Source: Gordonibacter urolithinfaciens
GTDB taxonomy: Bacteria > Actinomycetota > Coriobacteriia > Coriobacteriales > Eggerthellaceae
Direction of reading: 5' to 3'
DNA length: 64,000 bases
Assembly (NCBI RefSeq): GCF_900199375.1
Contig: NZ_LT900217.1
Location: forward strand, 1,674,001 to 1,738,000
The notes under the pieces are model-generated. The model was not told the origin of the DNA and searched no databases. It worked only from the letters and a program-made list of their open reading frames with translations. Of this stretch, positions 19,856 through 28,964 are shown in pieces; the first letter of the stretch is position 1, and each line of letters begins with the position of its first letter. The position numbers were made by a program, and so were the translations under genes.

Positions 19856-22800
19856 ATGCTGCACGCCGGCGTGGACATAGGCTCGAAGACCGTGAAGCTC
19901 GTCGTGCTCGATGACGACAGGGAGCTGCTCTACGACTCGTACGAGCGCCATCTGTCGAACGTGAGGGAGACGCTTGGCTACACGCTTGCGCGGGCGCGGA
20001 TGCGCTTCCCGGAAGAGCGGATGACGATAGGCGTCACGGGGTCGGCAGGCATGCAGTTCGCCGACCTGCTGGACCTGCCGTTCGCCCAGGAGGTCGTCGC
20101 CGCGCGCACGGCCGTCGAGCGGCGCATCCCTCAGGTGGATGTGGCTATCGAGATAGGCGGGGAGGACTCGAAGATCCTGTTCCTCACCGGCGGGGAGGAA
20201 CTGCGCATGAACAGCACCTGCGCAGGAGGCACCGGCGGCTTCATCGACACCATCGCCGGTATGCTGGACATGAACGCGGAGGCGTTGAACTACTGCGCGC
20301 ATGGCTGTCGCACCGTCCACGCCATCGCCTCGCGCTGCGCCGTGTTCGCGCAGATGGACGTTCGCCCCCTGCTGAACGAGGGTGTGCCGAAGGAGGACAT
20401 CGCGGGATCCGTGTTCGATGCCGTGGCGGCCCAGTGCATCGCCGGCCTGGCTTGCGGGCGGCCCATTTCCGGAACCGTGGCCCTGCTGGGAGGGCCCCTG
20501 CACTTCCTTTCGGCTCTGCGCGAACGGTTCAGGCTGCGCCTGGGGCTGGACGACGCGCACCTGGAAGTGCCGCCCGACGGCCACCTCTTCGTGTCCGAGG
20601 GCGCTGCGTTCGAGGCGTGGGACAGCGTGCCGTATGGGCTCGGGGAGCTCATCGGGAGGCTGGAGTCCGTACCCTGGGACCGGGGCGCCACGCTGGAGCG
20701 CCTGCCCGCGCTGTTCGCCACGGATGCCGAGCACGATGCGTTCGTGCGGCGCCATGGCGCCCTCGCGGCGCCGCGGGCCGACTTGAGCAGCGCCGAGGGG
20801 CGCGTGTTCTTGGGGATAGACTCGGGTTCCGAGGCTATCAAGTACGTGCTGGTGGACGAGCAGGGCCGCGTGCTGCGAACGTACTACGAGCGCTCGGCCG
20901 GCAGCGTGGTGGAGGCAGCCCAGGCGATGCTCGTAGACCTGTGGAAGCATCTGCCGCTGCGCCACGACGGCACGCTGGCGGTGGAGGTGGCGCACGCGTG
21001 CGTGACGGGCTACGGCGAGGAGCTGCTGAAGCGGGCGTTTGCCCTCGACTCGGGCGAGGTGGAGACGGTGGCGCACGTGCGCGCGGCGCGCGAGCTGGTG
21101 CCCGACGCCGACTTCATCCTGGATATCGGCGGGCAGGACATCAAGTGTGTGTGGCTGCGCGACGGCGCGGTGGACGACATCGTGCTGAACGAGGCCTGCT
21201 CGAGCGGATGCGGCGCGTTGCTCAGCGGCATGGCGTGGTCCATGAACGTGCGCCTCGACCGTTTCCTCGAGGCGGCGGTACATGCGCAGCGCCCCGTCGA
21301 CCTGGGCACGCGCTGCACCGTGTTCATGACGTCACGGGTGAGGCATGCCCAGAAGGAGGGTGCCGAGCTGGGCGATATCGCGGCTGGGCTGGCGTATTCC
21401 GTCGTGCGCAACGCCGTGTACAAGGTTATCAGGGCGCGCGACGCCGCCTCGCTCGGCAGGCGCGTGGTCGTGCAGGGCGGCACGTTCATGAACGATGCCG
21501 TGCTGAGGGCGTTCGAGAACCTGTACGGCGCCGAGGTGGCGCGGCCGGCCCTCGCCGCGCACATGGGCGCGTACGGCGCGGCGCTCATCGCCCGCGACCG
21601 GGCCGCGGCAGGCGGGCGTTCCGGCCTGCTGTCGCGCGCGAAGGTGGAGCGCCTGGCAAGCAGCAAGCGCACGGAGGTGTGCGGCCGGTGCGGCAACGCC
21701 TGCCGCCTGACGGTGACGTCGTTCGACGACGGCGACGCGGTGCGCACGTTCACGGTGGGTAACCGCTGCGAGCGCGGGCTGGGGGACGGTGCCGAGGACA
21801 ACGGGCTGCCGGACCTGTTCGCGTACCGGTACAAGCGGCTGTTCGCGTACCGGGCGCTGCCGGAGGACGCTGCGCCACGCGGCGTTATCGGGCTGCCGCG
21901 CGCGCTGGGCATGTACGACCTCTACCCGTTCTGGCACACGCTGCTCACGCGCCTTGGCTTCCGGGTGGTGCCGTCGCGCCTGCCGCCCGCGGCCCTGCGC
22001 GGCCGTGCGCTCGAGACTATCCCCTCCGAGTCGCTGTGCTACCCGGCGAAGCTCATGCACGCGCACCTCGTGGACCTGGCCGAGCGCGGCGTGCCGGCGG
22101 CGTTCCTGCCGTACGTGCGCGCCGAGGGGCCGGAAGGCCGGTCGTGCCCGGTGCTCGCCGGCTATCCCTTCGTGCTGGACGCGAACGTGGGCTTCGTGCA
22201 CGAGCGGGGCATGCAGCTGGTGATGCCGCAGGTGGAAGCCGTTCTCGGTGATGACGGCCCCGATGGCCGGCTCGCGGCGGCGCTGCAGGAGGCGCTGGAG
22301 CCGGTGGCGTGCGGCCTGGGCTTGGAAGAGGTGGAGCGCGCGGCCCGCGCGGCGGCGTGCGAGCAGGCGCGGTTCCGCGCCGATATGGTGTCCGCCGGAA
22401 GGGCGGCGCTTGCCCTCATGGCCGAGCGCGGCGTGCCGGGCGTCGTGTTGGCGGGGCGGCCGTACCACGGCGACCCGGCGGCGAACCATGCGATTCCGGG
22501 GTTGCTGCGCTCCTACGGGTTCGCCGTGCTGACCGAGGACGCGCTGCCGGCAGGGGCTTGCGGCGGAGGGGCGGGCAAGGGGGAAAGTGGCCCTGCGAAG
22601 GGCGGTCGGCAAGGCGAGGCGGTTGGCGGAGACGCGGCGCCCGTGAGGGCGGGCAGCGCGGATGACGGGGGCACGAGCCGCTGGGAGCACCCAGCGCGCA
22701 TCTTGCGCGCTGCGCGGTTTGCCGCCGGGAGGGATGACCTGGAGTTCGTGGTGCTTTACTCGTTCGGGTGCGGTCTGGATGCCGTGACCGTCGACCAGGC

Positions 22801-22942
22801 GCGCGCCGTGCTGAAGAAGCGGGGGCGGTCGCTCACCGCGCTCAAGATAGACGAGATGGTGGACCTTGCCGCCACGCGCATCCGCGTGCGGTCGATGGTC
22901 GCGGCGCGCGAGGAACGGCTGGGAAGGGGAGATGCGCGATGA
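19856..22942 (+). CDS. Tandem CoA-enzyme activase (BadF/HgdC-like ATPase x2) plus COG3580-like region
   Basis: A 1028-residue protein from the ATG at 19856 (GGGAGGGAGG upstream). The first ASKHA ATPase domain (about 1-260) has DIGSKT, GGEDSK and STCAGGTGG; C122 and C161 match the cluster-binding cysteines of 2-hydroxyglutaryl-CoA dehydratase activase. A second copy (about 317-590) has DSGSEAIKY, DIGGQDIK and NEACSSGCG. A DUF2229/COG3580-like region (GVIGLPRALGMYDLYPFWHT) follows. Such ATPases fire electrons into difficult reductions. Residues near 900-940 form an inserted Gly-rich stretch. Its stop overlaps the next gene (ATGA). In many anaerobes the same domains form one polypeptide of about 1400 residues; here it is split in two. 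Confidence 0.82.
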   Translation: MLHAGVDIGSKTVKLVVLDDDRELLYDSYERHLSNVRETLGYTLARARMRFPEERMTIGVTGSAGMQFADLLDLPFAQEVVAARTAVERRIPQVDVAIEIGGEDSKILFLTGGEELRMNSTCAGGTGGFIDTIAGMLDMNAEALNYCAHGCRTVHAIASRCAVFAQMDVRPLLNEGVPKEDIAGSVFDAVAAQCIAGLACGRPISGTVALLGGPLHFLSALRERFRLRLGLDDAHLEVPPDGHLFVSEGAAFEAWDSVPYGLGELIGRLESVPWDRGATLERLPALFATDAEHDAFVRRHGALAAPRADLSSAEGRVFLGIDSGSEAIKYVLVDEQGRVLRTYYERSAGSVVEAAQAMLVDLWKHLPLRHDGTLAVEVAHACVTGYGEELLKRAFALDSGEVETVAHVRAARELVPDADFILDIGGQDIKCVWLRDGAVDDIVLNEACSSGCGALLSGMAWSMNVRLDRFLEAAVHAQRPVDLGTRCTVFMTSRVRHAQKEGAELGDIAAGLAYSVVRNAVYKVIRARDAASLGRRVVVQGGTFMNDAVLRAFENLYGAEVARPALAAHMGAYGAALIARDRAAAGGRSGLLSRAKVERLASSKRTEVCGRCGNACRLTVTSFDDGDAVRTFTVGNRCERGLGDGAEDNGLPDLFAYRYKRLFAYRALPEDAAPRGVIGLPRALGMYDLYPFWHTLLTRLGFRVVPSRLPPAALRGRALETIPSESLCYPAKLMHAHLVDLAERGVPAAFLPYVRAEGPEGRSCPVLAGYPFVLDANVGFVHERGMQLVMPQVEAVLGDDGPDGRLAAALQEALEPVACGLGLEEVERAARAAACEQARFRADMVSAGRAALALMAERGVPGVVLAGRPYHGDPAANHAIPGLLRSYGFAVLTEDALPAGACGGGAGKGESGPAKGGRQGEAVGGDAAPVRAGSADDGGTSRWEHPARILRAARFAAGRDDLEFVVLYSFGCGLDAVTVDQARAVLKKRGRSLTALKIDEMVDLAATRIRVRSMVAAREERLGRGDAR

Positions 22943-24255
22943 TCGTCGTGCCGTTCTTCTCGGCGTGGCACGCGCCGTTGGTGGAGGCCGCCCTCTCGGC
23001 CGGCGGCGAGGAGTGCCGCGTGCTTGCGGCCGGCGGCGAGGAGGTGGTGCGCGCCGGTTTGGAAACGGTCAACAACGACGCCTGCTATGCGGCCCTCCTT
23101 GCCGCCGGCCGCACGGTTGGGTTCCTGCGCGAGGGCGCCGCAGCCGGCGCAGCCCTGGCAGGGCGTGGCACCTGCCTGCCGAAACAACGCATGCATGCGC
23201 GGCCGGCGGCCGCGCGCCCAGGAGTTGATTTGGCGCACGGCGAAGCTGCGCAGCCCATGGCCGAGAAGCCTCTCGGCCCTCTTGCCGACCCGGTCGCCGG
23301 GCCGCTGCGCGTGGCGGTGCCGACGCCCTGCGTGCGCTGCCGCGGTGACGACGCGCCGTACCTTCTGGCGCAGGCGCTCGCAGCGTCCGGCCTCGAAGCG
23401 CGTGCGTCGGTGATCAGCGGCACCGATGCACTCGAGGCGCTTGCCGCCGATGCGCGTGCGGCCGCGCGCCTTGCCGATGCTCTGGCGTTCGGGGATGCGC
23501 TGCTCCAAGCGCGCTTGCGCGTGCGGCCGTACACGCGTCCCGCCGATGCGCCGGTTTTCGATGCCCTCCTTGCCGCGTCGAGCGCCCGCGCCTGCCGTGC
23601 GCTGGCCGCCAACGCGTTCGTCCTCGAAGGAAGCCTGCGCGCATTCGGGGCGGCGCTCGCAGGTTTCGGCGTGTCCGAGCGCGACGGCCGGCCCATCGTG
23701 GGCGTCGTGGGTGCGGCCCCTGCCGTGTTCGACGAGCGCATGAACGCGGGGCTCGTCGCGTGCATCGAGCGCGAGGGGTGCGAGGCTGCGCTGCCGTACC
23801 TGCTGCCCCTGGCCGCCGCCGCGCTGCGCGAGAAGGGCGCCGCGGTACCGTTGCACGCCGCGCTCGACGAGCGGTGCCGCGTGCTGCAGCGCCATGCGGG
23901 CGCCTGCCTGCGCTGCCCAACCGTGCAGGATTTGGAACGCGCCGGCACAGAGGTCGTCCCGCGCTTCTTGGTGCAGGGCGCCGGCTGGACTATCGCGGGT
24001 TCCGCGCTGCTGTTCGTGCGCGCGGGCGTGCGCGACCTCGTGTACGCCCGCGCGTTCGGCTGCCTGGCAGGCCATGTGGTGGGACAGGGAGCGATAAAGC
24101 CCTTGCGCACGTGGTGCGCAGCCGACGGCGTGGACGCGAACATAGCCACGATCGAGGTTGACCCCGGCACGAGCGAGGTCAACCAGGTGAATAGAATCAA
24201 GCTGATGACGGCCGTCGCGAAGCGCGCGGCGGCGCGAAGGAGGAGCAACCCATGA
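22939..24255 (+). CDS. HgdB/COG3581-like partner of the CoA activase
   Basis: A 438-residue protein whose start overlaps the activase stop (ATGA, 22939-22942). Its C-terminal section (FGCLAGHVVGQGAIKPLRT, then DPGTSEVNQVNRIKLM) is typical of the COG3581 half of large acyl-CoA-dehydratase-activase-related proteins. Scattered cysteines (PCVRCRG, CLRCP, FGC, WC) could hold an Fe-S cluster. It is interpreted as the reductase-like or substrate-side component, receiving electrons from the ATPase. No dehydratase alpha/beta subunits or CoA-transferase lie nearby, so the physiological reaction is unknown. Its stop overlaps the next start (ATGA). Confidence 0.75.
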   Translation: MIVVPFFSAWHAPLVEAALSAGGEECRVLAAGGEEVVRAGLETVNNDACYAALLAAGRTVGFLREGAAAGAALAGRGTCLPKQRMHARPAAARPGVDLAHGEAAQPMAEKPLGPLADPVAGPLRVAVPTPCVRCRGDDAPYLLAQALAASGLEARASVISGTDALEALAADARAAARLADALAFGDALLQARLRVRPYTRPADAPVFDALLAASSARACRALAANAFVLEGSLRAFGAALAGFGVSERDGRPIVGVVGAAPAVFDERMNAGLVACIEREGCEAALPYLLPLAAAALREKGAAVPLHAALDERCRVLQRHAGACLRCPTVQDLERAGTEVVPRFLVQGAGWTIAGSALLFVRAGVRDLVYARAFGCLAGHVVGQGAIKPLRTWCAADGVDANIATIEVDPGTSEVNQVNRIKLMTAVAKRAAARRRSNP

Positions 24256-25576
24256 ACCACCGTATGCGCTATCTTGCCGCCGGCGTGCTGTCGCTGCTTT
24301 TTCTCGGCCTTATCTACTCGTGGTCGAACTTCTCCAGCGCGATAGGGCAGGAGTTCGGATGGGATCGCGAGAGCATGCGCCTCGTGTTCACGCTGTCCAT
24401 CATCACGTTCTGCTTCGGCGGGTTCTTCGGAGCGAAGCTGAACGAGCGCCTGTCGTTCAGGGCCACGCTGCTGGTGGCGGCCGTTCTTCTGGCCGGGGGC
24501 TTCGCGGGCACGGCTGCGGCGGTCGATGCGGGCGGCCTCCCGGTGCTGTACGTGGGCTACGGCGTGCTGTGCGGCGCGGGCTGCGGCATCGCCTACAACA
24601 CCGTTATCGCCACGGTGAACGCGTGGTTCCCCGACCGCGTGGGCTTCTCGTCGGGCGCCCTCATGATGGGCTTCGGAATAGGCGGCCTGGTGTTGGGTAC
24701 GGCGGCGGCCGCCTGCATAGAGGTGGCGGGATGGAGGGCGGTGTTCGTCGGCCTGGCCGTGCTCATCGCGCTCGTGCTGGTTGCGACGACGCTCGTAGTC
24801 CGGCCGCGGCCCCAGGACCGGGGCGCAGCTGCCGCGGACGGGGTTCGTGGCGGGGAGACCGTGCCGGTTCGGCTTGCTTCCGGCTTGGTTCCCGCGCCCG
24901 ACGCGGGAGCACCTGCGCCTTCCCGCCGCGCCTCCGCCGCGGCTGCGCCGCGCAGCGAGCGCCTTCCATGGCGCGTTCGCCGCTGTTCTGGGTGTACTGC
25001 CTATGGGCGACGTGCGCCATCTGCGCGGGGCTCATGATCATCGGCGACGCGAAGTCGTCCGCCCTGGCCGTGGGGCTGGAGGCGGGCTTCGCGACGCTGC
25101 TCGTGGGGTTGGTCTCAACGACGAACGGCGCGGCCCGCATCGTCATCGGCATGCTGTACGATAGGAAGGGCCTCGTGGCGGTCATGGCTGCGGCGTCTCT
25201 CGCCGCGCTGGCAGGTGCGACGGCCCTTGCCGGCTCGTTCGCTCCCGGGATGCGCGTGCCCGGCCTGTTCGTGGCGGGCGCGCTGCTCGTCGGCTTCTCG
25301 TACGGTTGCGTGCCCGTCATCGCCTCGGCGTTCGCCCGCAGCCTGTTCGGCGAGCAGAAGTACGCCGGAAACCTGGCGCTCGCCAACTTCAACATGGCAA
25401 GCGCCGCCGTGCTGAGCTCGCTCGCCGCCGGCTTTGCCCGCGGAGCCGGCGGTACCGAGAACGGCGACTTCGCCGTATACGCCGCTGTGGTGGCCATCGT
25501 GGTGCTGGCGCTGCTCGGTTTCGCGGCGTTCGTGCGGCTGTTGCACCGCCGGGCGCGGACCGACGGTCGGAGCTAG
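24252..25576 (+). pseudogene. MFS transporter (OFA-like) split by a frameshift in the central loop
   Basis: The frame from ATG 24252 encodes six membrane helices of an oxalate/formate-antiporter-like MFS protein (RYLAAGVLSLLFLGLIYSWS onward) and then runs into a meaningless tail ending at 25037. The second six helices (SPLFWVYCLWATCAICAGL onward) continue in another frame to the stop at 25576. The switch corresponds to loss of one base (or gain of two) near 24940-24970, inside the loop between halves. An ATG at 24968 could start the second half on its own, but it has no ribosome-binding site. Thus it is either a recent pseudogene, a sequencing error, or a two-piece transporter. It is coupled to the HgdB-like gene by ATGA. 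Confidence 0.75.
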
Positions 25577-25587
25577 GGTAGGCGGCT

Positions 25588-26553
25588 ATGGAAGGCGGAA
25601 GGGACGCAGGCGCGAAGCCGCGCATCGGGCAGGAAGGTCGCCGTGCGCTGGTGCAGGCCGCGTTCTGCTACGCCATCTGGGGCGTCGTTCCGGTTTACTG
25701 GAAGCTGTTCTCGGCGGTTCCGCCGCTTCAGGCGCTGGCCACGCGCATGGTGTGGTCGTGCGCGTTCTCGGTGGTGCTTTGCCTGGCGATGCGCGTGCGC
25801 TTCCTGCCGCTGCTGCACGACCGCCGTGCATGGGCGACGTTCGGCGCTTCGAGCGTGCTCATCGCCGCCAACTGGGGCGTCTACATCTGGGCGTCCACGA
25901 GCGGCCATCTGCTGGAGACGAGCCTCGGGTTCTTCCTCAGCCCTCTCACGAGCATCGTGCTGGGGGTCGTGTGCTTCCGCGAGCGCCTGACGCGTGCGCA
26001 GAAGGCTGCCACGATGCTGGCTACCTGCGGGGCGTTGCTGTTCGCGGCAACGCACGGCGGATCGGTTTGGATAGCGCTCGTGCTTGCCGCGACGTTCAGC
26101 GCATACGGCGCCGTGAAGAAACGCGGCGGCTACGATGCGCTGCCCGGCATGGCCGTCGAATCACTGTTCGCGGCCGTCCTCGGCGCGGGCCTGTTCGCCG
26201 TCGGCTGGGCCGATCCCGGTTTCTGGGAGCTTGCGCATACGGCTCCCGATGCCCTGGCACTCACGTCGCCCGCGGGAATCGCCTTATTGGCGGTGGGAAC
26301 CGGGGTGGTTACGGCGGGCCCGCTGGCGCTGTACTCGGCCGCCGCGAATCGGGCGCCGCTGTCGCTCTTGGGCCTGCTGCAATATCTCAGCCCCACGCTC
26401 GTCATGCTGCTTGCCGTGACGTGCTTCGGCGAGCTTCCCGACGCTTGGCAGCTTGCGAGCTTCCTCCTCATATGGGTTGGCTTGGCCGCTGTTGCCTGCG
26501 AGACCGTGCGCGGACGGGAGGCGCGCTCCCGTTCGTGCCGGCGGGGGCTCTAG
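25588..26553 (+). CDS. rarD: RarD-type EamA-superfamily permease
   Basis: A 321-residue protein with about ten membrane helices in two EamA repeats. AAFCYAIWGVVPVYWKLF and NWGVYIWASTSGHLLETSLG are hallmarks of RarD, whose substrate is not established but which belongs to the drug/metabolite transporter superfamily. The start is 12 bp after the disrupted MFS gene, so it is probably the last gene of the 19545-26553 transcription unit. Confidence 0.87.
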   Translation: MEGGRDAGAKPRIGQEGRRALVQAAFCYAIWGVVPVYWKLFSAVPPLQALATRMVWSCAFSVVLCLAMRVRFLPLLHDRRAWATFGASSVLIAANWGVYIWASTSGHLLETSLGFFLSPLTSIVLGVVCFRERLTRAQKAATMLATCGALLFAATHGGSVWIALVLAATFSAYGAVKKRGGYDALPGMAVESLFAAVLGAGLFAVGWADPGFWELAHTAPDALALTSPAGIALLAVGTGVVTAGPLALYSAAANRAPLSLLGLLQYLSPTLVMLLAVTCFGELPDAWQLASFLLIWVGLAAVACETVRGREARSRSCRRGL

Positions 26554-26725
26554 CGCGGGGCGATCGAGGGCACTCGTGCAGGGCACGTGCTTCGCGCGGC
26601 CTGCGGCGCATGGCCGCCAGGTTGCTGAAATGGGGCGCTGGCTCGTTGCCGATGGCTGTTGCTGCCGTGCGCCTTGCGAAAGCCGCCAGCTGGTTCGGTC
26701 CCTATCATTCGGCCGAGGGGCACCG

Positions 26726-26731
26726 TATAAT
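26726..26731 (+). promoter_or_regulatory. Consensus -10 box (TATAAT) for a leaderless EamA gene
   Basis: A perfect TATAAT ends 8 bases before the GTG start at 26740. The transcript would therefore begin at or within a base or two of the start codon. There is no ribosome-binding sequence. Confidence 0.6.
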
Positions 26732-26739
26732 GGGCGGCT

Positions 26740-27813
26740 GTGGAAAAACTAGACGGCATAGCGCATCGCATTCCGACAGGCGTTTACAAGCTCCTGTTGG
26801 TTGTGGCCACCGTCATCTGGGGTTTGAGCTTCGTGGTCATGAAAGATGCCGTGGATGTTCTGCAGCCGGCCTACCTCATAGGGTTTCGGTTCCTGGCCAC
26901 GGGTGCGATCCTGGCCGCGCTGTTCTTCCGCCGTCTGCGCGCGGCACTCTCGGGCGAGAGAGCTCTCGACTACCTGGTTAAGGGGACGATTCTCGGCGTG
27001 GTGTGCTATCTGGCGTTCTGGGTGCAGACCATCGGGCTCGACCATACCACGCCGGGCAAGAACGCCTTCCTCACGGCCACGTACTGCGTCATCGTGCCGT
27101 TCGCCTGGTGGGCCATCGCCCGCAAGCGGCCGACGGCGTTCAACCTCGTGGCAGCCGTCATGGCCGTGTGCGGCATAGGGCTCGTGTCGCTCGCGGGCTC
27201 GCTTTCCGAGCTGACCATGGGCTTCGGCGACGCCATGACGCTCGTGTCGGCGCTGCTGTTCGCCGTGCACATCGTGTACGTGTCGAAGTTTTCCGAGAAG
27301 AGCGACGTGCTCGTGCTCACCCTGCTGCAGTTCGCGGTGGGCGGCGTGTGCGGCGTGGCATACGGGGCCTGCTTCGAGACGCTGCCCCCGGCCGAGTCCC
27401 TCACGCCGGCGTTCTGGATGAACATGGCCTACCTCGTGGTCTTCGCGTCCTGCGTGGCCCTCGTCATCCAGAACGTGGCCCTGGCGCACGTGCCGCCTGC
27501 GCAGGCCTCGCTGTTCCTGAGCCTGGAGAGCGTGTTCGGCGTGCTGTTCAGCGTGCTGCTGTATGGGGAAGAGATAGGGCTTCGCCTGGTGGGCGGCTTC
27601 GCCCTCATCTTCGTTGCTATAGTGGTGAGCGAAACGTTCCCGCTGAAAAGCAAGGCGGGCGACGACGCCCCTGCCTTGGCCCTGGAAACCCCCGGCGGCC
27701 CGGTGGTGTCGCCGGAGCCGTTGGGCATGCTGGGCGCCCGAGACGCCGACGGCAGGGCAGCTGTCGAATCGATGCAAGAGGAGGCATCATGGAGCAAGAG
27801 CGGAACAACATAG
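26740..27813 (+). CDS. EamA-family (DMT) transporter
   Basis: A 357-residue drug/metabolite transporter with ten predicted helices in two EamA repeats (LLVVATVIWGLSFVVMKD; ASLFLSLESVFGVLFSVLLY) and a polar C-terminal tail of about 50 residues. The most upstream start is GTG 26740, directly after a TATAAT box, so a leaderless message is likely. It overlaps the shikimate kinase gene by 25 bp. It is closely similar in layout to the EamA gene at 61946 (compare FLTATYCVIVPF with FLTSLYCVIIPF), so the two are paralogues. Confidence 0.88.
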   Translation: MEKLDGIAHRIPTGVYKLLLVVATVIWGLSFVVMKDAVDVLQPAYLIGFRFLATGAILAALFFRRLRAALSGERALDYLVKGTILGVVCYLAFWVQTIGLDHTTPGKNAFLTATYCVIVPFAWWAIARKRPTAFNLVAAVMAVCGIGLVSLAGSLSELTMGFGDAMTLVSALLFAVHIVYVSKFSEKSDVLVLTLLQFAVGGVCGVAYGACFETLPPAESLTPAFWMNMAYLVVFASCVALVIQNVALAHVPPAQASLFLSLESVFGVLFSVLLYGEEIGLRLVGGFALIFVAIVVSETFPLKSKAGDDAPALALETPGGPVVSPEPLGMLGARDADGRAAVESMQEEASWSKSGTT

Positions 27814-28301
27814 TGCTGATCGGCATGCCGAGTGCGGGCAAGTCGACGCTGGGCATCGTGCTGGCGAAGATACTGAACTACCAGTTCGTCGACGCTGACC
27901 TCGTCATCCAGAACCAGTGCGACAAAACGCTGCAGAAGCTCATCGACGCGTGCGGCCCGGAGGGCTTCATCCAGGTGGAGAACGAGATCCTGCGCGATAT
28001 AGAGGCGGAGAACTCGATCATTGCCACGGGTGGATCGGCCGTGTACTCCGACGAGGCCATGAAGCACCTCGCCGAGATCGGCCGCGTGGTGTACCTGCAG
28101 ATATCCTACGAGGAGCTGGTGAGCCGCCTGCACGATTTGCAGGAGCGCGGCGTGGTGCTGAAGGGCGGCATCGGCATGAGCCTGCGCGAGCTCTACGACG
28201 AGCGCAAGCCGCTCTACGAGCAGTACGCCGAGATCACCGTGAACATCGACGACCTGTCCATTACCGCGGCGGCCCGCAAAGTGGCCGACGCGCTGCGCTA
28301 G
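27789..28301 (+). CDS. aroK: Shikimate kinase
   Basis: AroK phosphorylates shikimate at the 3-OH using ATP, in the aromatic amino-acid pathway. The 170-residue length is typical. The P-loop is GMPSAGKST near residue 12, the shikimate-binding GGS motif is ATGGSAVY, and DADLVI follows the P-loop. The ATG at 27789 is preceded by GAGGAGG and lies inside the end of the EamA gene in another frame, implying translational coupling. No other aro genes are present in the window. Confidence 0.9.
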   Translation: MEQERNNIVLIGMPSAGKSTLGIVLAKILNYQFVDADLVIQNQCDKTLQKLIDACGPEGFIQVENEILRDIEAENSIIATGGSAVYSDEAMKHLAEIGRVVYLQISYEELVSRLHDLQERGVVLKGGIGMSLRELYDERKPLYEQYAEITVNIDDLSITAAARKVADALR

Positions 28302-28310
28302 GACGCTGCC

Positions 28311-28676
28311 GTGGAGACCATCGAGACGGCGCCGGTCAAGCCGCCCATCACGATCGACGACCTGGACAAGCTGGACATCCGCGTGGGGCGCATCGTGCGG
28401 GTGGACGACGTGGAGGGTTCCAAGAAGCTCATCAAGATGACGGTGAGCTTCGGTGGGTTCACGCGCACGATCCTCTCCGGTATGAAGGAGGAGCGCGCAG
28501 ATTGCAAGGCCGAGCTGGAGGGCCGCCAAGCGTTGTTCGTGGTGAACATGGCGCCCCGCAAGATGGCCGGCGAGGTGTCCGAGGGAATGATCTACGACAT
28601 CGGCTACGAGGACGGCATCCTCCCTGCCCTCGCCGTCCCCGAGCGCGAGGTTCCCGACGGCGCACGCCTGGGGTAA
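28311..28676 (+). CDS. tRNA-binding OB-fold protein (CsaA/MetG-beta-like)
   Basis: A 121-residue protein with the tRNA_bind OB-fold found in CsaA and in the C-terminus of methionyl-tRNA synthetase. The signature LDIRVGRIVRVDDVEGSKK is followed by a MAPRKMAGEVSEGM motif near the C-terminus. It starts with GTG 9 bp after aroK. It is a stand-alone module that may act as a tRNA- or export-related chaperone. A strong hairpin terminator follows at 28708-28745. Confidence 0.88.
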   Translation: METIETAPVKPPITIDDLDKLDIRVGRIVRVDDVEGSKKLIKMTVSFGGFTRTILSGMKEERADCKAELEGRQALFVVNMAPRKMAGEVSEGMIYDIGYEDGILPALAVPEREVPDGARLG

Positions 28677-28707
28677 GGCAGAAACAGCTCCCCGCTGCCT
28701 TTTCGAG

Positions 28708-28745
28708 GAAAGACCCCGTGTTTCGCATGAAACACGGGGTCTTTC
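28708..28745. terminator. 17-bp stem terminator containing a near-parS sequence
   Basis: The arms 28708-28724 and 28729-28745 pair perfectly around the loop GCAT, and the 3' arm ends in TCTTTC. The central TGTTTCGCATGAAACA (28719-28734) differs from parS at two central positions. It ends the aroK transcript. ParB binding is doubtful but worth testing. Confidence 0.75.
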
Positions 28746-28860
28746 TGCGTGGGATCCCAAGACAAGACGCCCCTGCAAGGACCGCCGGCGCCACAGGTTG
28801 ATGTGGGAAAAGAGCACAATGCATCAAAAACGATGTCATGCGCTCTGGGCCGTCTTATGG

Positions 28861-28890
28861 AGAAAATAATAAGTTAACTTATTATTTTCT
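28861..28890. promoter_or_regulatory. Perfect 30-bp AT-rich palindrome, likely MarR operator
   Basis: The two 15-bp halves (AGAAAATAATAAGTT and its complement) are exact. The core TAAGTTAACTTA resembles MarR-family operators. It lies 75 bp upstream of the MATE gene, in strikingly AT-rich DNA for this genome, and the same operon encodes a MarR regulator (30492). Autoregulation is the simplest reading. Confidence 0.7.
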
Positions 28891-28964
28891 TTCCTCGACA
28901 CTGAATCGGGATAAACTGGAGGGGACGTACATCAGGTATCACGGAAGCGCGAAAGAGGCAGTGC

